Shown here one piece after another: positions 1-8,210 of a DNA stretch of 64,000 nucleotides. Under the pieces are notes generated by a model, which saw only the letters and a program-made list of their open reading frames with translations, did no database searches and was not told the origin of the DNA. Location: the NCBI GenBank assembly GCA_002713215.1, contig PAVO01000024.1, positions 56,900 through 120,899 on the forward strand, read 5' to 3'. Positions within the stretch are counted from its first letter, which is position 1. Every line of letters begins with the position of its first letter. Source of the stretch: Crocinitomicaceae bacterium (GTDB lineage: Bacteria > Bacteroidota > Bacteroidia > Flavobacteriales_G > Salibacteraceae). The position numbers and the translations under genes were made by a program.

Positions 1-452
1 TGTATGATACGGGCAGCCATTCCATCATATTCTTCCTCAACAAGTTCCCAGTTCTCATTGTAATATTCTATCAATACGGTATCCTGCCTTTTCACTTCAG
101 CGCGAATGTCCGGAATGCTTAAGCAACCTTCTTCAAATGCCCAGTCTTTTCCAGTTTCTTCAATAATTATTGGATTAATAAAGGCCTTTTTAAAATCTTT
201 CAGGGTTGCGTATTCTTTCTGATCCTCAGGATCCTTTGAGTCCTTATAATCTTCAGCATAAGCTACTGCATCAACCAAAAACAATCGAAGGTTTTTACCT
301 ACCTGAGGTGCTGCCAAACCAATACCATTAGCTGAATACATGGTTTCATACATGTCATCAATAAGTTGTTTAAGATTGGGATCGTTCTCCTCAATCTCTT
401 CACATTCTGCCCTTAACACCGGGTGACCATAGGCATATATAGGTAAAACCAT
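1..452 (-). CDS. def: Peptide deformylase, 3' end cut off by the window edge
   Basis: Removes the formyl group from the N-terminal methionine of nascent proteins, using a bound metal. Reading leftward from the ATG at 450-452 gives about 150 open codons. Motif I is present as GIGLAAPQ (nucleotides about 310-335), motif II as EGCLS (about 118-135), and the frame reaches the window edge at MAARIIQ. In the family this comes directly before the metal-binding HExxH, so that last motif lies outside the window. The start MVLPIYAYGHPVL is typical of Bacteroidota deformylases. It begins 2 bases after the ruvX stop, so the two are almost certainly one transcript. The frame is intact as far as visible, so I call it partial rather than broken. 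Confidence 0.95.
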   Translation of the reverse strand, partial: MVLPIYAYGHPVLRAECEEIEENDPNLKQLIDDMYETMYSANGIGLAAPQVGKNLRLFLVDAVAYAEDYKDSKDPEDQKEYATLKDFKKAFINPIIIEETGKDWAFEEGCLSIPDIRAEVKRQDTVLIEYYNENWELVEEEYDGMAARII

Positions 453-454
453 AA

Positions 455-868
455 CTACTGAATTGATTCTAAATACGATTGCAAAATTATAGTAGCACTT
501 ACTTCATCCAGCAATTCTTTTTTTCTTCTTTGTTTCTTTTTTACCCCACCATCGATTAAGCTTTGCATAGCCAGGGATGATGTAAATCGTTCGTCGACCC
601 TGTAAACTGGCATTTTGGGTGACCACTTTTTAATGCGATTTACAAATTGACCAATTTGAAGTTCCAACTCAGCCGGTTTATTATCCAGAGTTTTTGGTTC
701 TCCTATTACAATTGATTCAACCCTCTCTTCTTCGCAATATTTTTTAATAAAATCAAACGCCTCTGTTGATTTAACTGTGGTTAATCCACTGGCAATCATT
801 TGCATGGGATCAGTAACGGCAAGCCCTACCCTTTTTGTTCCGTAATCTATTGCTAAAATCCTTGCCAT
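455..868 (-). CDS. ruvX: Putative pre-16S rRNA nuclease / Holliday junction resolvase RuvX (YqgF)
   Basis: RNase H-fold nuclease of the YqgF/RuvX family, known for 16S rRNA 5'-end maturation and proposed to resolve Holliday junctions. At 137 residues it has normal length. The N-terminal MARILAIDYGTKRVGLAVTD carries the conserved first catalytic Asp and the G-x-K-R-x-G turn. IGEPK (about residues 55-59) and VDERFTS (about 91-97) with a distal Asp near 121 are the other family motifs. It is the first gene of a leftward pair with def. A TANNTTTG box lies just upstream at 880-887. The divergent neighbour is dapD. Confidence 0.95.
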   Translation of the reverse strand: MARILAIDYGTKRVGLAVTDPMQMIASGLTTVKSTEAFDFIKKYCEEERVESIVIGEPKTLDNKPAELELQIGQFVNRIKKWSPKMPVYRVDERFTSSLAMQSLIDGGVKKKQRRKKELLDEVSATIILQSYLESIQ

Positions 869-879
869 AATTTGAACCG

Positions 880-887
880 CAAAAATA
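880..887 (-). promoter_or_regulatory. Possible -7 box of the ruvX-def promoter
   Basis: On the minus strand this reads TATTTTTG, a full match to the Bacteroidota -7 consensus TANNTTTG, 12 bases before the ruvX ATG. I see no convincing TTG at -33, so only half of the promoter is supported. The leader would be very short. Confidence 0.4.
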
Positions 888-989
888 TAAAAGGGTTTGC
901 AGTAAATTCGTTGACAATTCCTTATCGCTAAACCATAAGGGATTCTTAAAAAATAACTTTCTAATACCCCTATGTCCTTATGAGCAGAT

Positions 990-997
990 TATTTTTG
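990..997 (+). promoter_or_regulatory. Possible -7 box of the dapD operon promoter
   Basis: Reads TATTTTTG, a full match to TANNTTTG, 16 bases before the dapD ATG at 1014. No clear -33 TTG is present at the expected spacing. The intergenic region 869-1013 would then hold two divergent promoters. Confidence 0.4.
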
Positions 998-1013
998 CAA
1001 AAATTTTTTTGAG

Positions 1014-1820
1014 ATGAGAGAGCTTATAGAAAAAGCATGGGAGAATAGGGATTTATTAAGTGATACTGAAACTCAAAATGCGATTAGAGTTGTAATTGCT
1101 CAATTGGACAGTGGAGAATTGCGTGTTGCCGAGCCTACAGACAATGGTTGGCAGGTAAACGAATGGGTTAAAAAGGCGGTTGTTCTGTACTTTCCTATCC
1201 AAAAAATGGAGACCATTGAGGTTGGACCTTTTGAGTTTCACGATAAAATGGCTCTCAAATCAGGTTACAAGGAAAAAGGAGTACGGGTGGTTCCTCATGC
1301 AATTGCCCGATACGGAGCACATGTTGCCTCTGGGGTAATTATGATGCCTTCTTATGTTAATATAGGTGCTTTCGTAGATAGCGGGAGTATGGTAGATACC
1401 TGGGCAACCGTTGGTTCTTGTGCACAGATCGGTAAAAACGTACACTTAAGCGGTGGGGTTGGAATCGGTGGGGTTCTGGAGCCACTTCAGGCCGCACCGG
1501 TAATTATCGAGGATAACGCATTCATTGGCTCGCGTTGCATTGTAGTAGAAGGTGTTCGGGTTGAATCAGAAGCAGTACTTGGTGCCAATGTAGTTCTAAC
1601 AGCGAGTACCAAAATTATTGATGTGTCAGGATCTGAGTCGGTTGAGCATAGAGGAGTTGTACCGGCAAAATCGGTAGTTATTCCAGGCACCCTGCCAAAA
1701 GAATTTGCAGCTGGAATTTACCAGGTACCTTGTGCTCTTATTATTGGAAAAAGAAAAGACAGTACAGACAAAAAGACTTCGCTTAACGATGCACTTCGTG
1801 AATATGATGTAGCTGTTTAA
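1014..1820 (+). CDS. dapD: 2,3,4,5-tetrahydropyridine-2,6-dicarboxylate N-succinyltransferase
   Basis: Transfers succinyl from succinyl-CoA to tetrahydrodipicolinate in the succinylase branch of lysine and meso-diaminopimelate synthesis; cytoplasmic trimer. The 268 residues match the usual length (about 270). An N-terminal helical domain (1-100) is followed by a left-handed beta-helix made of hexapeptide repeats (about 100-240) containing GIGGVLEPLQ and IIEDNAFIGSRC, both characteristic of DapD. It heads a rightward run: the next gene starts 11 bases after its stop. The neighbours (cell-envelope glycosyltransferase, tRNA modification) are a housekeeping mix rather than a lysine operon. Confidence 0.97.
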   Translation: MRELIEKAWENRDLLSDTETQNAIRVVIAQLDSGELRVAEPTDNGWQVNEWVKKAVVLYFPIQKMETIEVGPFEFHDKMALKSGYKEKGVRVVPHAIARYGAHVASGVIMMPSYVNIGAFVDSGSMVDTWATVGSCAQIGKNVHLSGGVGIGGVLEPLQAAPVIIEDNAFIGSRCIVVEGVRVESEAVLGANVVLTASTKIIDVSGSESVEHRGVVPAKSVVIPGTLPKEFAAGIYQVPCALIIGKRKDSTDKKTSLNDALREYDVAV

Positions 1821-1831
1821 TAGTATTCTGT

Positions 1832-2809
1832 TTGAATAAAATTCTTGTAATACAAACTGCCTTTATTGGAGATGTGGTTCTTGCTACAGCTGTACTGGAA
1901 AAACTTCATCAGTTTTATCCACAAGCAAAAATTGATTTTCTCATAAGAAAAGGCAATGAAGGATTGGTAAGTGGACACCCCTTTATTCATAGCCTGTTGG
2001 TTTGGGATAAAAAGAAGGATAAATACAAACATCTCCTTCAAATAACGAAGCAAGTTCGAGGCGCTAAATATGATGCCGTTGTTAACCTGCAGCGTTTTGC
2101 AGCCTCTGGGTTGGTAACAGCGCTTTCTGGAAGTAAGATAAAACTGGGTTTCGATAAAAACCCTTTTTCGTTTACCTATTCCGGCAAAAGCAAACATGAA
2201 ATTGGTAATGGATTGCACGAAGTTGAGCGAAATCAAAAAGTAATTTCGAGCATAACCACCAATACCAAAGCGTTACCCAGGTTGTACCCTAGTGATGCCG
2301 ATTTTGAAAGAACCAAAACTTATAAAACCGGTGACTACGTAGTTCTGGCACCAGCCTCTGTGTGGTATACCAAGCAGGTTCCTGTACACAAGTGGATTGA
2401 ATTAATCAATGCCTTAAATTCCGATTTAAGTGTTTTTCTGATTGGTGCCCCCGGTGATCATGAATATTGTGAATCTATCGTTCAGGGATCGAGAAAAAAT
2501 AGAGTTAAAAGCCTCGCTGGGAAATTGAGCTTTTTAGAATCGGCTGCACTGATGAAGGATGCTAAAATGAACTACGTTAATGATAGTGCACCGCTTCACA
2601 TTGCAGGAGCGGTTAAAGCACCCGTTACTGCTTTCTTTTGTTCTACTGTTCCGGAATTTGGGTTTGGCCCCTTCCAAAACAACGGACAAATTGCTCAAAC
2701 AGAAGAAAAGCTAGATTGTAGGCCATGTGGATTACACGGGTTAAAAAGTTGTCCCAAGGAACATTTCAATTGTTCGGAAACACTCTTAATGAATAAATAC
2801 GCAGTTTGA
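1832..2809 (+). CDS. Glycosyltransferase family 9 (heptosyltransferase-like)
   Basis: GT-B glycosyltransferase resembling the ADP-heptose:LPS heptosyltransferases (WaaC/WaaF/RfaF), which build the LPS inner core on the cytoplasmic side of the inner membrane. The start is a TTG at 1832, giving MNKILVIQTAFIGDVVLAT; the IGDVVLAT segment is the GT9 N-terminal acceptor motif. The C-terminal nucleotide-sugar motif is visible near residues 250-275: NDSAPLHIAGAVKAPV, then a GPF segment. Length 325 is typical. Its TGA overlaps the TTG of the next gene as TTGA, implying translational coupling. The sugar transferred cannot be told from sequence; heptose is the family default. Confidence 0.85.
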   Translation: MNKILVIQTAFIGDVVLATAVLEKLHQFYPQAKIDFLIRKGNEGLVSGHPFIHSLLVWDKKKDKYKHLLQITKQVRGAKYDAVVNLQRFAASGLVTALSGSKIKLGFDKNPFSFTYSGKSKHEIGNGLHEVERNQKVISSITTNTKALPRLYPSDADFERTKTYKTGDYVVLAPASVWYTKQVPVHKWIELINALNSDLSVFLIGAPGDHEYCESIVQGSRKNRVKSLAGKLSFLESAALMKDAKMNYVNDSAPLHIAGAVKAPVTAFFCSTVPEFGFGPFQNNGQIAQTEEKLDCRPCGLHGLKSCPKEHFNCSETLLMNKYAV

Positions 2810-3369
2810 TAACAGATGATATAAATACCATTGTAAAAGCGCTAAAAAATGGTGATGTAATTCTCTACCCTACCGATACCATTTGGGGGCTTGGGTGTGA
2901 TGCTACTAACAAGGAGGCGGTTGAGCGACTCCTTTCAATTAAGAAGCGAGGCAATTCCAAAAGCCAGGTTTGTCTGGTATCTGATGATGCCATGCTAAAC
3001 AGAACAGTTAAGGACGTTCCTGAAATCGCCTGGGAATTGATTGATGAAACTGACAAGCCTTTAACATTAGTACTACCGAATGCCCAAGGCTTAGCCGATA
3101 ATGTTACTGCCGATGACAATTCTGTGGGATTGAGAATGATAAAAGCCGGTACCCTACACCGAGTTGTCTACAACTTTAGAAAGCCGATTGTAAGTACCTC
3201 GGCAAATATCTCAGGAGAAAGTAGCCCAACTTCGTTTGAAAGTATTTCGGAGGAAATAAAAGATCAGGTGGATTTAATTGCGAACCTCGATACCTCTCAC
3301 ATGACCAGTAAGGCTTCAAGTATTATTAAAGTTGAAATGAATGGTGAAATAACCATTTTAAGGAAATAA
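2806..3369 (+). CDS. L-threonylcarbamoyladenylate synthase (YrdC/Sua5 family)
   Basis: Makes threonylcarbamoyl-AMP from threonine, bicarbonate and ATP, the first step of the t6A37 modification of ANN-decoding tRNAs. At 187 residues it is the short, single-domain TsaC/YrdC form without the Sua5 C-terminal domain. Visible signatures: YPTDTIWGLGCDA (about 21-33), the basic loop SIKKRGNSKS (about 44-53) and the C-terminal STSANISGE (about 131-139). It starts at a TTG embedded in the previous stop (TTGA at 2806-2809), and its stop overlaps the ATG of the CCA enzyme by one base. With cca and miaA this forms a tRNA-maturation neighbourhood. Confidence 0.92.
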   Translation: MITDDINTIVKALKNGDVILYPTDTIWGLGCDATNKEAVERLLSIKKRGNSKSQVCLVSDDAMLNRTVKDVPEIAWELIDETDKPLTLVLPNAQGLADNVTADDNSVGLRMIKAGTLHRVVYNFRKPIVSTSANISGESSPTSFESISEEIKDQVDLIANLDTSHMTSKASSIIKVEMNGEITILRK

Positions 3370-4796
3370 TGAACCTGGCAGACAAAATATCCGATCCCAT
3401 ATTCAAGAAGGTTGCTGAAATTGCTCAATCTGAGCAAGTAGAGACTTTTGTTATTGGGGGGTTCGTTCGGGATTTATTGCTCGATAGAATTCATAAAAAG
3501 GACATTGATTTTGTTGTGCTAGGCGATGGAATTGCGTTTGCTAAAACAGTTGCCGATAAACTAAATAAGAAAAAGTACCTGAGCGTGTTTAAGAATTTTG
3601 GTACCGCCATGATTCGATTGAACGATCAGGACCTGGAATTAGAATTCGTTGGGGCCAGAAAAGAATCTTACCGAAGAGATAGTAGAAAGCCCATTGTGGA
3701 AAATGGTAGTCTGCAAGACGATCAAAATCGAAGGGATTTTACCATCAATGCCATGAGTATCTCCTTAAACTCTACAAACTATGGAGAGTTAATTGATCCT
3801 TTTAATGGATTAGACGACCTGGAGAATAAAGTAATCAGGACTCCATTGGAACCAGACCAGACCTACTCAGACGATCCACTTCGAATGATGCGCGCCATTC
3901 GATTTGCCACACAATTGAACTTTAAAATAAGCCAGGAGTCTTTCGAAGCTATCAGCAGAAACAAAGATCGAATTCGAATAATTTCTGCGGAAAGAATAAC
4001 TGCCGAGTTAAACCAAATCATGAAATGTCCAAAACCATCCATTGGATTCGATTTGCTCTACCGTAGTGGGCTATTGGAGATTATTCTTCCTGAGATTCAT
4101 GCCTTGCAAGGTGTTGAAGAAGTTGATGGACAGACGCACAAAGACAATTTTTATCACACCATTGAAGTAGTTGATAACATAAGTAGAACAACCGATAATC
4201 TGTGGTCACGCTGGGCGGCATTGTTGCACGATATAGGAAAACCAAAAAGTAAACGCTTCGATAAAAACAGCGGATGGACCTTTCACGGACATGAGTTTCT
4301 GGGTTCTAAAATGATCCCCCGAATTTTTAAACGGTTGAAGTTACCTATGAACGACAAAATGAGGTACGTTCAGAAATTGGTAAAACTCAGTTCCAGGCCT
4401 GCCGGATTGGCCAAGGAAAATGTTACGGACAGTGCGGTGCGCCGTTTGGTACATGACGCCGGTAATGATATTGAAGAACTCATGCTCCTTGTGGAAGCGG
4501 ATATAACTTCCAAAAATAAAAAGCTGGTTAAGAAATACCTGAACAATTTCAAGTTGGTTAGGGAAAAGCTGATCGAAATTGAAGAAAAGGATCAGGTTCG
4601 GAATTTCCAACCACCGGTTAGTGGTATTGAGATCATTGAGGCCTTTGACCTAAAACCGTGTAAGGAAATTGGAATTATTAAACACGCCATTAAAGAAGCT
4701 ATATTGGAAGGAACGATCCCTAATGAGCGAGAAGCGGCTCAACAATTTATGATAGAAAAGGGAAAGGAGTTAGGATTAACCTACCGATCAAAATAA
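3369..4796 (+). CDS. cca: CCA tRNA nucleotidyltransferase with HD domain
   Basis: Class II nucleotidyltransferase that adds or repairs the 3' CCA of tRNAs. Residues about 25-50 hold the GGFVRD motif and the metal-binding DxD of KDIDFVV. About 115-125 holds RRDFTINAMS, and about 160-175 the TYSDDPLRMMRAIRF signature of the poly(A)/CCA family. A C-terminal HD phosphohydrolase domain follows (ALLHDIGKP near 280), giving 475 residues, usual for Bacteroidota enzymes of this type. Poly(A) polymerase activity cannot be excluded from sequence, but in a genome of this kind CCA addition is the expected role. The ATG overlaps the preceding stop by one base. Confidence 0.93.
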   Translation: MNLADKISDPIFKKVAEIAQSEQVETFVIGGFVRDLLLDRIHKKDIDFVVLGDGIAFAKTVADKLNKKKYLSVFKNFGTAMIRLNDQDLELEFVGARKESYRRDSRKPIVENGSLQDDQNRRDFTINAMSISLNSTNYGELIDPFNGLDDLENKVIRTPLEPDQTYSDDPLRMMRAIRFATQLNFKISQESFEAISRNKDRIRIISAERITAELNQIMKCPKPSIGFDLLYRSGLLEIILPEIHALQGVEEVDGQTHKDNFYHTIEVVDNISRTTDNLWSRWAALLHDIGKPKSKRFDKNSGWTFHGHEFLGSKMIPRIFKRLKLPMNDKMRYVQKLVKLSSRPAGLAKENVTDSAVRRLVHDAGNDIEELMLLVEADITSKNKKLVKKYLNNFKLVREKLIEIEEKDQVRNFQPPVSGIEIIEAFDLKPCKEIGIIKHAIKEAILEGTIPNEREAAQQFMIEKGKELGLTYRSK

Positions 4797-4841
4797 GCTC
4801 ATTTTAGTTGAGATTAACCGCAGTTATTGATACAAGCTTTA

Positions 4842-4849
4842 TAATTTTG
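4842..4849 (+). promoter_or_regulatory. Possible -7 box upstream of the pRiA4b ORF-3-like gene
   Basis: Reads TAATTTTG (TANNTTTG), 17 bases before the ATG at 4867, in a 70-base gap after cca. No -33 partner at the right distance is evident. Confidence 0.35.
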
Positions 4850-4866
4850 CATTTACAATTATTCCC

Positions 4867-5364
4867 ATGGTTATTCATATTCGTGCGCTAATCGATACCG
4901 AAGAGGACATTTTTAGAGACATCGAGATTCAGGATTCAGCTACTTTCGAGGAATTACACTATGCAATTCTCGATTCATTTGAATGGGAACCCAATCAAAT
5001 GGCTTCGTTTTACAAAAGCAATGAAGATTGGGACAAAGGTGAGGAAATTCCTCTGATGGATATTGCCGAAGAATTTGGGCCAACCAAGAAAAAAGTAATG
5101 AGTGAAGTTACTTTAGCGGAAATGATGAAGGAACCGGGACAAAAAATGCTTTACATCTTTGATTTTATGTTGATGTGGTGTTTTTATATCGACATTATTT
5201 CCATCAAAGAAGAAAAGGAAGGAGTCGCCTATCCTCAACTAACCATGGCAGTAGGTGATTCCATTTCTCAATACGAAAAGGAAGAAGTGAACTTTTCCGG
5301 TCAGGACAAGAACGAAGATGAGGAGGATGAAGAGTCGAACTTTGATGATCTGATATCTTATTGA
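4867..5364 (+). CDS. pRiA4b ORF-3-like (IS1096 TnpR-like) domain protein
   Basis: Small acidic cytoplasmic protein of 165 residues. The N-terminal half (IHIRALID..EDIFRDIEI, FEELHYAILDSFEW) matches my memory of the plasmid pRiA4b ORF-3-like domain, a widespread family of unknown function that resembles a ubiquitin-like fold. About 120 residues of domain are followed by a strongly acidic tail (EDEEDEESNFDD). There is no transposase here and nothing else mobile nearby, so the 'IS1096 passenger' label used for this family should not be read as transposition. Its stop overlaps the miaA TTG start (TTGA at 5361-5364), so translation is probably coupled. Confidence 0.75.
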   Translation: MVIHIRALIDTEEDIFRDIEIQDSATFEELHYAILDSFEWEPNQMASFYKSNEDWDKGEEIPLMDIAEEFGPTKKKVMSEVTLAEMMKEPGQKMLYIFDFMLMWCFYIDIISIKEEKEGVAYPQLTMAVGDSISQYEKEEVNFSGQDKNEDEEDEESNFDDLISY

Positions 5365-6275
5365 CTAAAAAGCCACACCTTGTTGTAATTGCCGGACCTA
5401 CAGCTGTAGGTAAGACATCAGTGGCCATTGAAGTTGCCAACCATTTTAAGACTGAAATCGTTAATGCAGACTCCCGACAGCTCTACCGTGAAATGGAAAT
5501 TGGAACTGCAGTTCCTTCCAATAAGGAGTTAGAAAAGGTTAAACACCATTTTATACAGTCCCACTCGGTCGAATCACCCATTAGCGCAGGTGACTATGAA
5601 GAAATGATTATTCCTCTACTCGATCAATTATTCTCCAAACATGAAGTTGTAGTACTCTCAGGAGGGTCTGGTTTGTATATAGATGCAGTATTAAATGGCT
5701 TTGACACAGGTTTACCTAAGTCGAATCCGGAACTGAGAACTGAGTTGCAACAACTACTCGATGAAAAGGGAATTGAATCGTTGCAAATGCGATTAAATAA
5801 ACTTGATCCCGAGTACTATAAGCAGGTAGACTTAAACAACTCTCACAGACTAATAAGGGCCATTGAAGTTTCCGAAACACTGGGAATACCCTACTCTCAG
5901 GCCAGAACAAACCAACAAAAGGAAAGAAGATTCGATTGTATTAAAATTTGTTTGAACAGAAATCGACGTGAATTATATGACCGGATTAATCTCCGGGTAG
6001 ACCAAATGATAGAAAATGGATTGGTAAATGAGGCAAAGTTGCTTTTCCCAAAACGTGAATTAAGCAGCTTAAATACGGTAGGTTATTCCGAGCTTTTTGA
6101 TCACTTCGAGCAGAAACACAATTTGAGTGAGGCGGTCGAATTGATAAAACGAAATAGCAGGAGATATGCCAAACGCCAAATTACCTGGTTTAAACGAGAT
6201 CCTGATTATCAATGGTTTAATCCTAACGAACTCGATGGCATTCTTCATTACGTTAACAAACAAAAAAAAGTCTGA
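5361..6275 (+). CDS. miaA: tRNA dimethylallyltransferase
   Basis: Transfers a dimethylallyl group from DMAPP to N6 of A37 in tRNAs reading UNN codons. The TTG at 5361 gives MTKKPHLVVIAGPTAVGKTS with the P-loop GPTAVGKT (residues 12-19). NADSRQLYREMEIGTAVP (about 35-52) is the substrate-binding signature, LSGGSGLY (about 93-100) follows, and the C-terminal RRYAKRQITWFKRD is diagnostic. Length 304 is normal. The start sits inside the TGA of the preceding gene, the same TTGA arrangement as at 2806. No terminator was seen directly after it. Confidence 0.96.
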   Translation: MTKKPHLVVIAGPTAVGKTSVAIEVANHFKTEIVNADSRQLYREMEIGTAVPSNKELEKVKHHFIQSHSVESPISAGDYEEMIIPLLDQLFSKHEVVVLSGGSGLYIDAVLNGFDTGLPKSNPELRTELQQLLDEKGIESLQMRLNKLDPEYYKQVDLNNSHRLIRAIEVSETLGIPYSQARTNQQKERRFDCIKICLNRNRRELYDRINLRVDQMIENGLVNEAKLLFPKRELSSLNTVGYSELFDHFEQKHNLSEAVELIKRNSRRYAKRQITWFKRDPDYQWFNPNELDGILHYVNKQKKV

Positions 6276-6315
6276 TTTTGTACAATGAAACCCAAATAGA
6301 AACCAAGTGAAAATC

Positions 6316-6323
6316 TATTTTTG
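6316..6323 (+). promoter_or_regulatory. Possible -7 box of the TerB-like gene
   Basis: TATTTTTG, a full match to TANNTTTG, 25 bases before the ATG at 6349 in a 73-base gap. No -33 element was found at consensus spacing. Confidence 0.4.
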
Positions 6324-6348
6324 TCGGGTAACACAAAACCGTTGAATT

Positions 6349-6789
6349 ATGTCGCATGCGGATGCATTTTTAGGAGGAGATCACGCCAAGGCTAAAAGCC
6401 ATATTCGAAATTTAATTCGAATCGCTAATGCTGATGGCAACATGGATGAGAAGGAGTATAAATTATTGATTCGAATTGCCAGAAAATTTGAATTAAGTGA
6501 AGAGGATGTAAAAGATGTTATGGAACACATTGACAGCTATACTTTTTCTCCACCAGCAAATAAAGAAGATAGAAACCTTCAGCTTTATAACCTGGGAAGA
6601 ATGGTTATGGCCGATGGAGTTCAGGACGATGCGGAAATATCCAAAATCAATCGCTTTGCAATTGGACTTGGATATTCATCGGGCTATGCCTCTGAATTGG
6701 TAGAAAAGGTAATAAGTATGATTAATGAGGGGTTTGCTTCGGATGATGCAATTGATGCTATTCAGCAATTTGTAGATTCTAAAAGTTAA
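6349..6789 (+). CDS. TerB-like (tellurite-resistance/DjlA-N fold) protein
   Basis: All-helical cytoplasmic protein of 146 residues. The pattern ANADGNMDEKEYKLLIRIARKFELSEEDVKDV (about 27-58) with a second ADGVQDDAEISKINRFAIGLG (about 87-107) is the duplicated acidic-helix layout of the TerB/DjlA-N domain, whose conserved Asp residues are thought to bind metal. No other ter genes are present, so a tellurite role is not supported. It stands alone: a candidate promoter precedes it and a strong terminator follows. Function unknown. Confidence 0.75.
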   Translation: MSHADAFLGGDHAKAKSHIRNLIRIANADGNMDEKEYKLLIRIARKFELSEEDVKDVMEHIDSYTFSPPANKEDRNLQLYNLGRMVMADGVQDDAEISKINRFAIGLGYSSGYASELVEKVISMINEGFASDDAIDAIQQFVDSKS

Positions 6790-6807
6790 AATCTTTACCT
6801 AATAGAC

Positions 6808-6848
6808 AAAACCCTCCTTCGGATGCTCATCGGAAGGAGGGTTTTTTA
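6808..6848 (+). terminator. Rho-independent terminator after the TerB-like gene
   Basis: A strong hairpin: ACCCTCCTTC (6811-6820) pairs with GAAGGAGGGT (6833-6842), extended inside by GATG/CATC after one G-G mismatch and outside by A-T pairs, followed by a T-run. It closes the rightward block that begins at dapD. Confidence 0.9.
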
Positions 6849-6971
6849 TTTATATAACTCGAAACAAATTGCATCTAAATTCTAAAGGAGAACTATTTTT
6901 ATGGCATGTTAATTCTTACCATAGACATTCTCAATTTAGTTGTAGTGGATCAATAATTCCAGGAAGAACAA

Positions 6972-8144
6972 ATGCGAACCTTTTTTAGCAAGAATCTTTC
7001 TATTCTCATCTTTGCTTCGGCCACTGGCATTTTATTCCTCATCATGATGTTGGTAGAGCAAGCCCAACATCGTTTTTGGCTCAACGACTTTAAGGTTTTT
7101 TATTGGGCTGCAAAAGCACTGATTCAGGGAGAACAGGTATACGGTGTTGCCTTTGGCCTCGAAACCGGATTCTACAAGTATTCACCGGTTACCTTGTTGT
7201 TCTTTACGCCTTATACACTACTCCCCTATTCCACGGCTTCGGTAATTCATTTTTGGATCATTGTAAGTGCCACAATTGGCCTGGTTGTTTTGCTGAATTC
7301 GTTGGTGAGTCAGTATTTAACGGAAAGCAAGGGGATTCCACTACTTACCTATCTTGTTGGCCTGGTATGTATTCTCAACCACCTCATTCGTGAATTACAC
7401 CTGGGGAATACCAACATCATTTTGCTTCTTCTTCTTACACAAGCAGCTCATTCTACCCTTCATAGAAAGTCGTTATTAGCCGGAGTATTGCTTGCCATAG
7501 CCATTCTTACTAAACCATATTTTTTAATTCTGGGACTTCCCTTCTTAATTCTCTGGGATTGGAAAACCATGACCACCACTGTGGCATCCCTCCTTATTTT
7601 CATAGGCAGTTCCCTATTGATTTTTGGATTGGACCGGGGGCTGGAGCTGTATACCCTCTGGATTGAGTCCATGTCTCAACATTCGGGATACTTGTCCAGT
7701 AACCATACCATTAGCTCGTTAATTGAAACTTACCTTTCCATCTCGTTACCCGGCTATGCTGGCTACATCCTTTTCGCTGTTAGCAGTTTGACTCTCTGTT
7801 TCTACTTTTTTAGATCGAAAATGCAACGCGAAAAGGCCTTTTTACTGTTCTTTTTTATGCTTATCGCCTTAGTACCCAATTTTCTGGTCACCGACACCGA
7901 GCACTTTCTTTTTGCCTTGCCCCTTATCTTATTTATGATTAAAACCCTGGTGGAAAAGCAGAACTTTCTCGGAATGCTATTATTTGGGGTTGTTATTGCA
8001 GGCTACGCAGGAAATTCGAGTGATCTTTTAGGAAATGAACTATCAAACCGGGTAGACCAATTGGGAATACTCGGGATTAGTAACCTGATTGTTATTTCAG
8101 CAGTGTTTTATTATTCTGCAGCTAAATCCAAAATTTCATCTTAA
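6972..8144 (+). CDS. GT87-like multi-pass membrane glycosyltransferase (DUF2029)
   Basis: Integral membrane protein of 390 residues with about ten hydrophobic segments. The first periplasmic loop carries NDFKVFYWAAKALIQGEQVY (residues 38-57) and YKYSPVT (68-74). These are the conserved Asp and the D-F-x-x-Y-x-A..G-x-x-x-Y pattern of GT-C family 87 enzymes, which take mannose or a related sugar from a polyprenyl-phosphate donor. Start: ATG at 6972. It lies alone after a terminator; the following amidohydrolase is 66 bases away. The donor and acceptor are unknown. Confidence 0.75.
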   Translation: MRTFFSKNLSILIFASATGILFLIMMLVEQAQHRFWLNDFKVFYWAAKALIQGEQVYGVAFGLETGFYKYSPVTLLFFTPYTLLPYSTASVIHFWIIVSATIGLVVLLNSLVSQYLTESKGIPLLTYLVGLVCILNHLIRELHLGNTNIILLLLLTQAAHSTLHRKSLLAGVLLAIAILTKPYFLILGLPFLILWDWKTMTTTVASLLIFIGSSLLIFGLDRGLELYTLWIESMSQHSGYLSSNHTISSLIETYLSISLPGYAGYILFAVSSLTLCFYFFRSKMQREKAFLLFFFMLIALVPNFLVTDTEHFLFALPLILFMIKTLVEKQNFLGMLLFGVVIAGYAGNSSDLLGNELSNRVDQLGILGISNLIVISAVFYYSAAKSKISS

Positions 8145-8210
8145 GCATATTGATTCGCTTTTAGCGATTAACTTTATGCACTGTAAATTCTGAACTCCTT
8201 AGAAAACGAA

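Noticed and set aside
4867..5364. Mobile element suggested by the IS1096/pRiA4b ORF-3 label
   Set aside because: No transposase, inverted ends or target duplication nearby; the domain is common in ordinary chromosomal genes.
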